Source of the DNA: Galeopsis tetrahit
Lineage: Eukaryota; Streptophyta; Magnoliopsida; Lamiales; Lamiaceae
Direction of reading: 5' to 3'
Assembly (NCBI GenBank): GCA_963675135.1
Contig: OY776123.1
Location: 89,811,596 to 89,875,595 of the forward strand
Length of the DNA stretch: 64,000 bases
Part shown: piece by piece, positions 23,902 to 36,506 of the stretch
Layout of the letters: each line of letters starts with the position of its first letter
How positions within the stretch are numbered: the stretch's first letter is position 1
The notes under the pieces: model-generated
Databases searched by the model: none
Told to the model about the DNA's origin: nothing
What the model saw: only the letters and a program-made list of their open reading frames with translations
Program-made: the position numbers and the translations under genes

Positions 23902-24492
23902 CAGGGGCGGACGGAGGCATTGTGAGGGGAGGGCCATGGCCCCCCTCAAATTTTATTCACGGAGTATATATATTAGTGGTTTTTATGTGTATATATATTT
24001 TTTTTAATATTGGCCCCCCTTAGTTTTTAAACCAACTTAAGCCTAGCCCATTTGTAAATTAATCCCATATACCTTCCATATAGTAGGGTTGTTATTTTAA
24101 TTTGTATTTATATCATTTTATTTTATTATTTTTATTATACCTTTATTATTTAAAATTAATCCTTAATGTATGTTTAGAATTTGTTTTCTAGGTCAAAGAT
24201 AAACAAGAATCATATAATTATTTGTTGACTAAGACTTAGAATTTAAAAATTAATGTAGTCTTTTACTGCAATTATAAAGCTATTTTTTTTTTCAATTATG
24301 AACATACCAAAAACTATGGGTCGTTACAGATGAAAGATGAATTTCTTACATACTATTTGTTGGTGTATATTAAAAAAGAGATTACGAAAAAGGTTTAACA
24401 TAAATTCACTTATAGATAATTTATAGCTTGTTAGTGTATACTTTAAATTTTATTGTTGGCCCCCCTCAATTACTCATCCTGGGTCCGCCCTG
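23902..24492. mobile_element. Non-autonomous hAT element, 591 bp, with perfect 8-bp target duplication
   Basis: It starts CAGGGGCGGACGGAG and ends GGGTCCGCCCTG, an imperfect inverted repeat of hAT type. CATGGTGA occurs directly before (23894-23901) and directly after (24493-24500), the 8-bp target duplication expected of hAT. GGCCCCCCTC motifs repeat in the subterminal regions. There is no transposase, so it depends on another element. Confidence 0.92.
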
Positions 24493-24725
24493 CATGGTGA
24501 GTTAGCGTCATCGGCGCACTTTATGTATTTAAAAGGTAATAGAAAATGACATAATTAATTAATAGTAATAGGTTTTGCGATTAATTATAATTTGCCGGAG
24601 ATTGAATGTAAGCCATAACTTTAATACCTCATGCAATTCTCTTACCACATACTCCATTATTTTACTCTACCTAGACAGCCTACAATGTAAGAGGTTGACC
24701 CTTTCTAAACCAAAATTGTCTTCTA
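24493..24725. other. No gene seen between hAT element and MITE
   Basis: Short AT-rich interval; I see nothing else in it. Confidence 0.5.
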
Positions 24726-24869
24726 TTCCGTCCGTCCACTATAAGTATGTTCATACTTATAGGCACAATTAAATAGATAAAGTAAAAGTGTTGTGAGGTT
24801 GTTATGAAGAAAAATAAAAAAATTGTTTTCATAAAAGAGAATGAGCATACTTTTGATGAACTGAGAAAG
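24726..24869. mobile_element. Stowaway-like MITE, about 144 bp
   Basis: The left end TTCCGTCCGTCCACTATAAG is paired by the right end on the minus strand (CTTTCTCAGTTCATCAAAAG); GTATGTTCAT/GTATGCTCAT also pair. TA flanks at 24724-24725 and 24870-24871. Confidence 0.7.
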
Positions 24870-25382
24870 TATAATAATTTGATATTTCTTTGTTTTAACT
24901 GTGCGGATGGATCAACGGTAGGATTATTTATATTAAGGTTGCGTGTTTTACGTACTACTACAAGTTCAAAAATATTATATTAAATTCGTCCTAATAACTA
25001 AGCTTTATAATATTTTTGAACTTATAGTAATACACTTTTAACCTTATAGTCACAATATTTTAGTATTGTAGTAATATAATTTTAACTATACAGTAAAACA
25101 TAAGTTTGGGTCGGATTTGAGCCGTAGTTTTTTGACTCAAAATTACCATATTCATGTGAAAATCAAATTAGATTTAGTGCAGAGTTTCAAGAAATTGAAT
25201 TTTGATCCCAATGTTGAGACAAAAATACCATGATTCATATACGACGTTGAACTTCACGTGAAGATCGCGTGGAAGCATTGCCCCACAAACCCCCCATCTA
25301 CTAAAGTACAAATCAACCTCAGTTTTTAGATTATCCAAGCCCTTTTGTTTTGTGGGGTATGCTTTTAATTTGTAATAATATA

Positions 25383-25618
25383 TTCCATCTGTTTCGCAGT
25401 TAGACGTTCCACAATTACTTTCACACTTTTAAAATGAAAACCCCTTTTATAAACTTCACAATTTTACACAAATACCACTACTTTTTCTCCACACTTACAC
25501 AAAAGTACGTCAACTCATTTCTTTACTTTATACGTAAAGGTTTATAAAATCCCCACTAAATTCAATTTTCTTATTTTGTATGTCACTTCATGTGAAAATA
25601 ATCACGGGACGAAAGGAG
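25383..25618. mobile_element. Stowaway-like MITE, about 236 bp
   Basis: The left end TTCCATCTGTTTCGCAGTTA pairs with the right end on the minus strand (CTCCTTTCGTCCCGTGATTA). TA flanks at 25381-25382 and 25619-25620. The internal motif ACAATTACTTTCACACTTTTA is shared with the copy at 8460-8690. Confidence 0.75.
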
Positions 25619-26194
25619 TATTTTATTCTTATTAGAGAAATATATCCTACTCTTAGAATGTCAACCAAACGGAGCGGGTACTTAAATATCCGAAACCGCC
25701 CCCACTTTTTAAACGAGGTGGGATGACCGGGTAAGCGACGACTCGATCATACTGTATACTGTACCGATCAAAAAAAAAAAATTAGATTTCAATATATAAA
25801 AAATGCATATATATATATATATACCCTATATTGTGACATTGTGGTCCATTCAATTAGCCAATGTAGGTGTCGTAGGTACAAACATTAAAATTTGTAATAA
25901 TATTGATGTTACTTTTTTGTACTATATATTAGTAAGTAAAAGATAGACCAAGATAGCGTGCATCATGTCGTTCGTCACAATCCATATATTAGCCATTACA
26001 AATTACAATATCAATTTGCTAGTGGAATTGATATTATAATTAAATTGTATCACATATTTAAAAAAAGAAAAGAATGAAATAATTGGCATTATCTTTTTAT
26101 AGTATTATTACATTTTTTATGTGATCACTAATCACTATCCACCTCTGGATGATCGTAGGTTTATTTTATTTATTTTATATCATAATATCCTTTC
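25619..26194. other. No gene seen left of the duplication
   Basis: AT-rich sequence with a (TA)n run at about 25808-25823. No ORF or RNA gene with support. Confidence 0.5.
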
Positions 26195-26739
26195 CTGATA
26201 GGGATTGTTTGTTAGTTTTACTAATATGCATAATTATAGCTAAAAAAACATGATCTAGATGAGAGGATTAAGAAATGGAGAATGGAGCATGTGGAGCACT
26301 TTTCCAATCCACCTTAATTGGATAAATGTTCATTTAATTGTTTATAGTATTAATTTAGTACTCACTTTTTGGTTTGGTTTAGTTTGGTTTGGTTGGGCAT
26401 AAAACTAACTTGCATGTTTCACTTTTCGTGTTGCACTTATTTTTCTGAATCTTTAACGTTTATGTGTCATATTTTTTTATTATAAGATGTTGATATTTTA
26501 ATTTAATTTGACATGATACATGTCAATAAATGAAACATTACTTGTAATCTCATACCCCTCTGACTCTCGTCTCTCACACATCATGACATTTAATTATATT
26601 TAATTTAAAAATAATTGTTTGCACCAAATTTGTGACACACAAACTAAGAAAAATAAGTGAAGTGTTAAAGGGTAATTTTATAAAATTTTATGAATAAAGT
26701 AAAAAAAAAAAAATTGAATTGAATGTAAAAGTATCATTT

Positions 26740-26770
<31 letters not shown>

Positions 26771-28043
26771 ATATTGTGAACTAGGGTGAAATTTATTGAG
26801 TAGTTTACCTTTTTAGATGTATAAAAAATTGTAGAGGCCGACCAATAAGAAAATTTTAAATATATATATATATATATATATATATCAACCAATAGGTGGA
26901 TTCCAACATAAATAGTCCCCTACTATCACGAATGACCTAGTTAAATTTTTTTTTTCAGACGAGTGTATTTTTTTTTTATATTTTAGAAGACTAAAAAAAT
27001 AATTGGAATGTTTGATTAATTGTTGTCTCGAAGGGTTTAGTAAAGTTGATTAATCTATTTATAACCTTTTATTTTTCCAGCATTTGACTTCTATATTTAA
27101 CACTAAATAATTTGTGTGTAGACATGCATGATAAATCTCCATTAATTGGTTGATTATGTTTCATTTTTAATGGTGAAATGGAGGTCAACTATAGTGGGGG
27201 GAGGCAATATTTTTTGTTAATTTAGTTCAATTAATGGAGTATTATATTTATAATTAAGTTGTGGTTCATGGTGGTCAAAACACGGCATACCCCTAATCCT
27301 AACTGGTGGGAGTTGGCGATAATAATTAGTGACGAATATATATATGTATTGGATTTAATCTTTGAAAAAAAAAAAATTCAACTTCAGAGACGTGGTTTAA
27401 AGTTAATTAGGGGTGCCTCCAATTATATTTTTCCAATGCACATTTAAAAAATATATTGATATCGAGTTTATTGGAGGCACTTTCATGGGTCAAGGGGTGG
27501 ATGCGGGTTGGTACGTGGTAGAAGCAGCTGTGAATTCAATGCAAAAACACCACTTGGTCTTTGGGGACATGCATATATAGTTGATGCTTGCAAGAATTGT
27601 TGCCTGCTTCTTTTGTTTTTTGTTCGGTTGTTGCATGCAATCAGGTCGGTTCTAAGAATATTTGGATCCTTAATTAAATGTTGTTATTAATTAATTAAAA
27701 TATAGGAAGAGCTAGCTAGAAGTTGGTATTATATAATTCTTTGAGCGTGGACATGATCTTGTGGAATGTGGATACATATATATGAATTTTATATATATAT
27801 ATATATATATAATTATCTAGCTTTCTCTCTTAGATTAGATTGTGGTACAAACAAAACAAAATAATACGGAGTATATAATTAATTATGTAAAAACAACATA
27901 TAAATTAACAAATTACTAATAAATAAAAGCAGCTAGCTGTCACATGCACAAAGTATTAAGTATCGAATATCGATCGTGATTCTGTATATGATGTATTTCA
28001 GCTTATCATTAACTCTGAGCATTGCAGGCGCCACAAGAAGCCT

Positions 28044-28095
<52 letters not shown>

Positions 28096-28600
28096 GTTCT
28101 TCATCAGATCGTTCGATGATTAAAGTTTTTGTAATCCTTCACGTTGAATTTGATTTTGATAGAATACAATTTTTTTCTGAATTTCAGCACATGAATAAAT
28201 TCACGGTTAATTTGAATTGCACACGAGCTTAGGATTTGACCGATTCATTTACCAGCAACAAAAATCAAAATGTGTATTCAATCAGGAACAAATAACGCAA
28301 ATTAAAAACTTTTAAAAAAGTGGGCATGATTAAGCGGCCGACATACAAAAGTCACGTTGTGATTGGAAAATGTGTGTGATTTTTATCTTAAAAATAAAAA
28401 AATGATGAGCAAGCTAGAAACCAATGCATGCAAATAATTATATTCAAACAAATTAAGACAGCTAGCCCATATACATATATATATAATGCCGCCGACGAAA
28501 AACGTTGAGATTATATATATATGTCTCACAATTTGTGGACAAGGTCGAAAAGGCAAATATGAAACGGCCGGGGTTGTTCATTTGACAATCTGTCCGGCCG
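26195..28600 (+). repeat. Copy 1 of a diverged non-coding segmental duplication
   Basis: At least five blocks recur in the same order and orientation in copy 2 (28775-31950). Near 26303: TCCACCTTAATTGGAT. Near 27120: GACATGCATGATAA. Near 27187: GGTCAACTATAGTGG, then TTAATTTAGTTCAATTAATG. Near 28333: AAGCGGCCGA. Near 28522: TATGTCTCACAAT and TGTGGACAA. No ORF is kept in both copies. (TA)n runs sit near 26745, 26862, 27790 and 28047. Confidence 0.75.
28047..28092. repeat. (TA)23 microsatellite
   Basis: Uninterrupted TA dinucleotides for about 46 bp, the longest simple run of this part. Confidence 0.95.
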
Positions 28601-29822
28601 GCCAGTACATTGATCGGAAATTGAACTCTCACTCGTGGGCCGTACGGCAGAAATTGAACTCATGACGTTTGTTTAAAGCTTTGACACTGTCGAACTTAAA
28701 AAAATGTAGTATGAAATTAATTTATGTATTTATATTAATTCTCTACGGAGGAGTAATATTTATAATTAATATCATTTCCCAATGGATTGCTCGTTAGCTT
28801 ACTAATATGCATGTATAGAACCTTTTCAATCCACCTTAATTGGATATTGGATAAATGTTTTAATTTATTCATTTAATTATTTACATTAGTGACTTTTTGG
28901 TTGGGCGTTAAACTAACTAAGAGAACACCCTCTCACACACCTTTATTTAATCTAAAAAATGAAAAGTGCCCAAACTTAAAAGCTATAGTTTAAAATGTGG
29001 CCAGGCTTCAGTCAAATACTTTGACTATTCCTCAGTCCCGCTATAACTTTTTTTTAAAATTCGATGTGTGACGGTGGCGGTGGCAGCCGGTGGTGATTGG
29101 AGTGGACATGCATGATAAGTTCAGAGTGCCCATTAATTGGTTGATTAGGTTTCACTTTTAATGGCTAAATGAGGGTCAACTATAGTGGTGGGGTGGCAAT
29201 AATTTGTGTTAATTTAGTTCAATTAATGGAGTATTATTTAGTTGTGGTTCAACTTTCTCCAAAAAAAATCATTTTTAGAGATATATGGTTTAAAATTAAT
29301 GTGGCCTCCAATTATATATTTTGAATAACAATTAAAATATTGATCCCCCGAATTAATTTCTTCCCCTCTCTTTTTTCTTTGCAAAAGCAGTTTGTAACAT
29401 TTTTTATTTTTTTTTGACAGAGCAGTTTGTAACATTAATATACAAATTAATACAGTATTTTTATTTATATGAACTGATATTCTCCATTATATATATTTTA
29501 AATTTTATTATGAATCATTATTAAATTGACTGAAATCTCAAAATTAAAAAATGAATTAATTAAATAAATATGGAGTAATATATAAGACTCTATCACATGT
29601 CATCTGTCATATAATAGTAGTAGTATTATTTTTTATTATTTAACTTCCCATGCACATAGAAGTCCAACCATGCACCTTGGAAACCTATGATTAAATATTT
29701 ATGTGTGCATGCGTTTTTCACAAACACATATGCATATGCGTCATTGAATTCATGTGGCCAAAAATTTACTATGGTTTATAATTATAAATTTTTACGAGTA
29801 TATATATATATATATATATACA

Positions 29823-30370
29823 CAGTGACGGAGCCAGAAATTCTAGATTGGGGGCCCGATTTACATTACTATAAAGACAAAATAATATTATATTTAATTC
29901 ATTATAAATTTTGATTGTTTCGACTCATAATAGGTGAAATGATGTTAAAATTATTAGACAAATGTATAACTTAAAATATATTTCCTCCATCCCGTAATGA
30001 CTTGAATACGTTGATAAGTTCACTTTTTAAGAAATGTGAATTTAGTAAGGTGTGGGGTCAAATAAATGAGAAGTATTTTTGGTGATTTAGTGAGGTATAA
30101 AAGAAATTTAATGAGGTGTTAAAAAAAATTAGTGAGATGTAGGAAAGAATGTAGATTAAAATGAGTGACAATTTTAAAAATAAAATGATGTAGTGAGAAT
30201 ATTAATTTTGTAGATTATTTACATATTATGAGTGTACAAATAATTTTGAAACGTCTCAAATAAAAAAAAAAGTATACAAATAATTATAAAACGGAAGAAA
30301 TATACATAATAAAAAAAAAATTGGTGGGGGGCCCACTGCCCCCGCTGGGCCCTATGTGGCTCCGTCCTTG
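29823..30370. mobile_element. Non-autonomous hAT element, about 548 bp
   Basis: It starts CAGTGACGGAGCCAG and ends GTGGCTCCGTCCTTG; the ends are inverted repeats over about 13 of 15 bp. GGGGGCCC-type motifs lie just inside both ends. It inserted in a TA microsatellite, so the target duplication (probably TATATATA) cannot be separated from the run. A smaller MITE lies inside it. Confidence 0.75.
29981..30300. mobile_element. Stowaway-like MITE nested in the hAT element
   Basis: The left end TTTCCTCCATCCCGTAATGA pairs with the right end on the minus strand (TTTCTTCCGTTTTATAATTA). TA flanks at 29979-29980 and 30301-30302. A second, similar half-copy near 30225-30260 suggests internal duplication. 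Confidence 0.6.
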
Positions 30371-31299
30371 TATATATATATATATATATCATAGATTTAG
30401 GATTATTTTTTTTTTTAATGTCAAGGTCTAATTCCTATTGATATAATTAAATTACAACGTCAATGCACATTAAAAGGAATATCGAAAATTGATTGAGACA
30501 ACATGCATGTTTTGCATAGCATCAAATGGGGGGAAAAATTGATTTTTTTATTAAAAAAAAGCTAGAAAATCCAGAAGTATCTGAGTAGTGTTGATATTTG
30601 CCTATTCAGATCAAGGTCGTAATATGTGATTTTTTTTTAATTATAAAATCATTTGATTGATTATTAAATTAATTATATATGCGTAGTATATTTCCAATTA
30701 ATTAAATATTGTAGTATGATATGATTTGTATTATTTGTTATTAATTAATTAATTTAGAGGAAGACATGCATTTGGTGGGTGTTTCTGCTATTGGACCAGG
30801 TGCATGCATATTGCTCTCTTGTCAATTTTTACCCAAGTATATAACAAAGTAATCCTCTTCGCAATATTTTATTTATAAAGTAATATAACTCGCCATGTTT
30901 AATATTTAAAAAAAAAATCCGCAACGAGAAAAATTAAATTAGCCCTTGTCAATTTGGTCATCGCCATTTTTTGGCGACGACCCTCTAGCTATTTGACGAG
31001 AAATAGCGAGAGTTATAATTAAAGACACTTATATATATATTAATCTTTCGGTATGTGGTCACAGTACCACATACATAGTATCCAAATGTGGTATGATTTT
31101 TTACTATTAAATTATTAATTGATGATCGAATATAGAGTGAGTAGAACCCATGCCATTTTCAGAAATTCGTATGAGCGACATCGTGCATACATGCAATTAC
31201 ACGTTGAAAGAAATATAAATGCATCTCGTGAGTGTTTGTGGTATTGGACCAGGTGCATTGCTCCCCTGTGTCAATCAATTATTTGTATGAATTGATTTC

Positions 31300-31390
31300 A
31301 CACTTTTCTACAAGTTCGTACTTTCAGATGACACGACTTTTTTCAAGATATCAGAGCTTCAATCTCAGGCTCTCACGCCCTGGGTTCAAT
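31300..31390 (+). repeat. Dispersed repeat with retroelement-like TATCAGAGC motif
   Basis: CTACAAGTTC, GACTTT-like bases, TATCAGAGC, GCTCTCACGCC and CTGGGTTC occur in the same order as at 61285-61372. TGGTATCAGAGC is the usual primer-binding site of copia-type elements (initiator tRNA-Met), which suggests a retroelement leader remnant. A tRNA-like SINE is an alternative. Confidence 0.4.
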
Positions 31391-31950
31391 TTTTTTTCTG
31401 GAAACGACTCCACTCGATGAACCTCATCCCCCAAAGAGTACGGGTGCAGATCCCCTGCTCTCTCCATTGCTGCCTCTGTTGTCAATGTCAATGTCAATGT
31501 TATGGGTGTGCATGCGGACACCCTGCTAAACCAGCACTTAAACGTGCATGGGCGTACGTTGCTGACTAAATAAAAACAAAAAATCGAAATTTCTAATTAC
31601 TTTAATCTTATTTGCATTTTATACAACTGAAATTATGTTTTATTTCTTTTACCATCCGACCAAGAATCTGCAAGGTAAGTTAGAGGCTCGGATTTGTGAT
31701 TCCTTGTCCGATTTTTAAATGATTAATCTTGATTAATTAGGCGGCCGAAATAGAAAAGCCATGCTGTGTTTTTTAGTATTAATTAGTAAGAAAATTAAAT
31801 ATATGTAAATATAATACTCCCAAATTAATTAATATTTAATGCCACCGTGATGTGATTATATGTCTCACAATCTGTGGACAAAGTCAAAAAAAAAAGACAA
31901 ATATGTTCATTCGGCAATCTGTCGAGAATTATGGTCAAACTGTGACATTG

Positions 31951-32997
31951 ACTGGAATCAAAGTAAAATTCACTCCAACTTTGTTATCGCCATGCCATAC
32001 ATGTGCTATAAGGGGATTTTGGCATAATTGCCGTAATGTATTAAAAAGCTGGTGAATGAGGTTATAAGTCGAATCAGAATCAGGGGCCAAAGTGTCATTA
32101 AAATTTTGTTCGGAGAAACTCTCATTAAGGATAAAATTCGAGACTAAGGAAATGAGTGGCTTTTATATCGAATCATTTTGACCTACCACAAGCACTAAAA
32201 AAAAGGTTGAGACCGTTTATCATTGAATTGATAATTGTATGAACTCGAAACAAGCTGTTGGATTTTCTTGACCTCAAACTGAGTTTGTACTCGGTTTTAT
32301 GTTTTAGACATTTGTACAAGGTACAGTCTATTCAGATTAAGAAGTATATATATTGAATTCTTAATATTAACCTAGAGTTAATTTGTATGTCTGCCGTAAG
32401 ACAATATTGTTAGTAAAGTACGCAAATTCTTGTGTTCTTGTTTTGCCAGTCTCTTCATTTTCTTGCATTCGTAATAAACACAAGAATTGTCAAACAATAA
32501 GCTATCGATCTATCTTCTCATTACTCATGGATGGCATTGAGACGACGGGCCCGCCGCATTTTTAAAAGAGAGAAGCATCTACCACATGAAGAACATAAAT
32601 GCAACACGCCCAAACATGACATTGATGAATTACTGTTCAACAAACATACAACAATGATCATGATGATATGTAGCAACAATAAAAACCTGATATGCTGCTG
32701 AGAGAAGATATGAAAGATCACAGACAAGCCCACGTTCAAATGTTCAGATCCAACATACCAAATAATTGGGGCTGCTCATGGTAATGTCCAAAATAAACAC
32801 TCTGATATACCACACACATTTATGTGGTTGATATGTCAATAACTCCAGAACAACAAACAAGAACCAGACAACAACATTAAAAGCTGATCTTGACGGACCA
32901 CAGAAACTACGATCCCCACACTCACATGGCAAACTACGCACTAACTGATACAAACCTGAATTTTCTCATTAAATCTGGCAATAGCAAAATCCATGGA
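31951..32997. other. 3' flank of the PDH E1-beta gene, no further gene seen
   Basis: The right part probably holds the 3' untranslated region of the minus-strand gene that ends at 32998. I saw no separate ORF with support. Confidence 0.5.
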
Positions 32998-35900
32998 TTA
33001 CCGACATAGCTGCTCAACAGCAGCAACTATTTGTGCAGGTTGAACCACTGTCAAATCCTCCAGTACCCCAGAATATGGAGTTGGCACATCCTGTGATGAT
33101 AAACACACAATTGGAGCATCCAAATAATCGTGAAAATTTTCATTTATCGATGCTGTTAAGCTAGCACCAATTCCACCTGTCCTCATGCACTCTTCCACAA
33201 TGACAACACGATGAGTCTTCTTCACAGAATTCCCAATAGTGTAAAGGTCAAATGGTTTCAAAGATCTGATATCAATGACTTCCGGATCATATCCTTTGTT
33301 CACCAGAGTCTTTGCTGCCTGCATAACATGATACCTCATTCTGGAATAAGTTAAAATAGTAACGTGCTCCCCAGGTCTCACCATCTCAGCTTCCTCAAGA
33401 TTTAACACATACTCTTCATCTGGAATCCTCTCTTTTAGATTGTAGAGCAAAACGTGCTCAAAGAGAATCACAGGATTATCACTTCTGATAGCAGCTTTCA
33501 TCAATCCCTTAGCATTATAAGGCGTGGAACAAGCCACCATTTGAATACCTGGAATCGACTGGAAATACGATTCAAGGCGCTGCGAGTGCTCAGCTCCAAG
33601 CTGCCGACCGACTCCACCAGGCCCACGGATGACTATCGGGATTTTGAACTGACCGCCAGAAGTGTAGTGGAGCATGCCACAGTTGTTAGAGATCTGATTG
33701 AAGGCCAGAAGGAGAAAACCCATGTTCATTCCTTCAACAATGGGGCGTAGCCCAGTCATGGCAGCTCCAATGGCCATGCCCGTGAAGGAGTTTTCAGCAA
33801 TGGGGGTGTCCAGAACCCTGAAATCACCGTATTTGGTAGCTAAGCCCTTGGTTACCTTGTATGAACCTCCGTAGTGGCCAACGTCTTCACCCACTACACA
33901 AACACTTGGATCTCTGTCCATCTCTTCCTCCAGTCCTTCACGGAGAGCTTCAAAAAGCAAAAGTTCGTGCCTGAGAGAGATTATTGGGATTAATTAATGA
34001 TCTCATAATCTGAATAAAAAGAAACTTAATATTCACTTGGTGGAATACCAAATAATCAATTAAAAAATTAACACATGAATGCAATACAATATAAGTATGG
34101 AGTACTATTTTTACACAGATAATTAAGTTATTTAGAGTTCATCACCAGAATTCGTGGGTAAATCGTCCAGTGGACGAGTGGTTCTGGATGTGACTTTGTT
34201 TTACTCTACCAGCAGAGTGCAAGTGATCCCTTGTTCATCAGTGAACAGAAAAAAAGATCATGAAAGCAAATCAGGCAGGAGAAGGCTGCCCAACCGGAAA
34301 TAAGCAACAGGGATAGGAAGGTTTTTAAAAGACTATGAAAAAACTATGCACCACGGAAAGCATCGATTACGGCATGGAAAGCAATTAGACAAAGACTAAC
34401 CACAAAGGATTATGTGAAGCATGGAATCAACCTCAGTATGGAGCAAGCAAGATGTGTTTTATGCAATACGACAAAGGAAAATAGATCTCATCTTCTTTTT
34501 TAGTGTAAAGTGTCAAAGTTCTTATGGGACGAAGTGCACTCATGGCTCGAAACAGTGACTGTAACTCACATTGACCCAGGTATGAATCTGAATCAACACT
34601 CGGGGAATCTAGGAGGAGGGAAAATGAGAAAAATTGCAACGACGTGTTGGATGGGTTTGATATGAACAATATGGAATTTGAGAAATGATGCTATGTTCAA
34701 TGGCGTATCTCCAAACTAGCATAGAACGAAGGAAACCTTTAGGTGTAATCTGGCTTATGGTGAAAGTGAAGGTGATGAATCATGAATGAAGTGTCAACGG
34801 CCGAATGGATGTCGGACCTAGGAAACTGCTTAGGGATGTAAAAGAGAGACCCTTGGTTTAGGTGATATGAACTCTGTATCTGAAATTTTTCTAAAGAATG
34901 TAACTTTTGTTTTTCGATGCCTTTTTGTACGGGTTGAGAACCCCATGTATTCAATTTCTTAATGAATTTCTTTTATCAATCAAAAAAAAGGGCAGGAGAG
35001 TTTATTCACTCAGAGGTTATACTGGCTGCTTTACAACAGCTGAATCAGCTAAAAGTGGCAGAAAACAAAAAATAATACACAAAGTGTTCATAGTAATGGA
35101 ACTATGGAAGAATACCAAACAGGACCAAATTATGTTTTTTCATGAAGTCCTATATGATATTGCGCTCCAAAGCTTCTGAGTAGCATATCAGTCAGCTCAA
35201 TTCAACAAAGTACTTTTAACATATGCAAAAACCACATAAGGCAACAAAATGTAGAGTTTTTCATAACGTGATAACTGTGTATTATGTTGATCAGTTATGA
35301 TACTATTGTACATGTTGCAACCTAGTATAGTGGCCTACTGGAATTAGAAAGATATATAAAGCACTCCTATGAAGTATGACCGTGTATAGGAAAAATAAGC
35401 CACCACATTCCAAAAGGAATCCATAACTAGTTTCCTCTCTTTCAGTCTACCCAGTCAGCTCCATAACGTGCATTATTAATCTCCTTAACCTAGATGTACC
35501 GTTCAGTAATAAAGTTCCATAATTTGCATCTATAGCATACGGAACAAGAAACAAATGCTGCTAAATGCAATGTGATGCTCTTGGTGGATTGAATAAGCTC
35601 AAATTATGTTGTCCAACTCTTCTAACATCTAAAGGTTTTTCTTTCTTCTTACGGGAACCACGAAATCACTACAATCTTTACACCTGACTGTAGTCAGTAT
35701 GAATATCTGAATTTATGGAAAACTCTGTAGCATTAGTATGTTGAGAAGAAAAGGAAGCATACAAGGGCACCAAAACATTTATATTAGATTTTCTATGAAA
35801 TAGAAGAGACGATCAGAAGTACCCGGGCTTGGATGCAGTAGAAGCTGCTGCATTATCCTGCTTCGCCTACAACCATAAAAGAACAGCTCAAATTAAGTGA

Positions 35901-36506
35901 GAAAAGCTAGTGACAGGTAAATATAAGTTGGAACAAGAAGGCAGGGCAATCAATGGACAATGATATACTTTTGCACTTAAAGAGACATGTAGAAAGACAG
36001 GGTAAACTTACTGCAACTGCATTAGCAGACAACTTTGGACCCCTATTATTGTGAAGGTTTAGACCAGATGTCAGACTTCCACCACAGTGAATAACACAGA
36101 AAGTTCTTTTCCTCTCTGAAATATGAGTAATAGCGACCTTAGTATCGTTTTAAGTGTGCAAAATATTTGGATACAAGAAATTCAAGGGGCAACATGGCAA
36201 TCAATTCAAAGCATTAAACATCACATATCTAGAGTCTAGACAAGAAAAACACTACTATTAGCTAGGCCAGAAACTCAAAATTAGGAAGTGAATGCCGGAT
36301 TATGTCAAATTCATCTCAACTGGGGAAAAAACAGTAACAGTACATCTGATTTAAGAAAGAGAACCGATTAAACTCAAATTTAAAGAAATTCAAAGCAAAA
36401 ACACAAAACCTGGGAGCGATCTACGAGAATTGAACAGCGAATTCTTGCTATTAACCGAAGAAAGGGCCTTTGAAGCACCAACTCCTTGCATAATCGCAGC
36501 CGCCAT
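32998..36506 (-). CDS. Pyruvate dehydrogenase E1 component subunit beta, chloroplastic
   Basis: Four coding exons on the minus strand, in order 36506-36410, 36115-36012, 35866-35823 and 33970-32998, splice in phase to 405 residues, close to the 406 I recall for the Arabidopsis plastid protein. With E1-alpha, it forms the thiamine-diphosphate decarboxylase of the plastid pyruvate dehydrogenase complex, which makes acetyl-CoA for fatty acid synthesis. The last exon holds the conserved body: HELLLFEALREGLEEEMDRD, GEDVGHYGGSYKVTKGLA, the DTPIAENSFTG segment with the cofactor-contacting glutamate, and RGPGGVGRQLGAEHSQ. Exons 1-3 encode a Ser/Lys/Arg-rich plastid transit peptide beginning MAAAIMQGVGASKALSSV. 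The mitochondrial isoform has a different N-terminus, so the plastid call is firm. The last intron (33971-35822) contains a LINE fragment. The gene is divergent from the DUF1365 gene. Confidence 0.95.
34283..34990 (+). mobile_element. 5'-truncated LINE in the last intron of PDH E1-beta
   Basis: The plus-strand frame from about 34370 encodes a degenerate zinc-binding domain found at the C-terminus of plant LINE reverse transcriptases: AWKAIRQRL, then CVLCNTTKENRSHLLF, C-K-V-S-K-F-L-W-D, and later IWNLRNDAMFN. At least three stops break it. The element ends in AATCAAAAAAAA. GGCAGGAGA flanks it on both sides (34274-34282 and 34991-34999), a 9-bp target duplication. It lies antisense to the host gene, and the splice sites are untouched. 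Confidence 0.88.

Larger units (their letters stand above)
28775..31950 (+). repeat. Copy 2 of the non-coding segmental duplication
   Basis: Matching blocks are at about 28826, 29105, 29165-29250, 31740, 31858 and 31908, collinear with copy 1. This copy is longer partly because a hAT element (29823-30370) sits in it. A further pair inside it (TATTGGACCAGGTGCAT at about 30790 and 31235) shows another smaller internal repeat. Confidence 0.75.

Noticed and set aside
26195..31950. Duplicated microRNA precursor or degenerate gene in the duplication
   Set aside because: I found no match to conserved plant microRNAs I can recall and no long foldback or shared ORF, so I left it as non-coding repeat.
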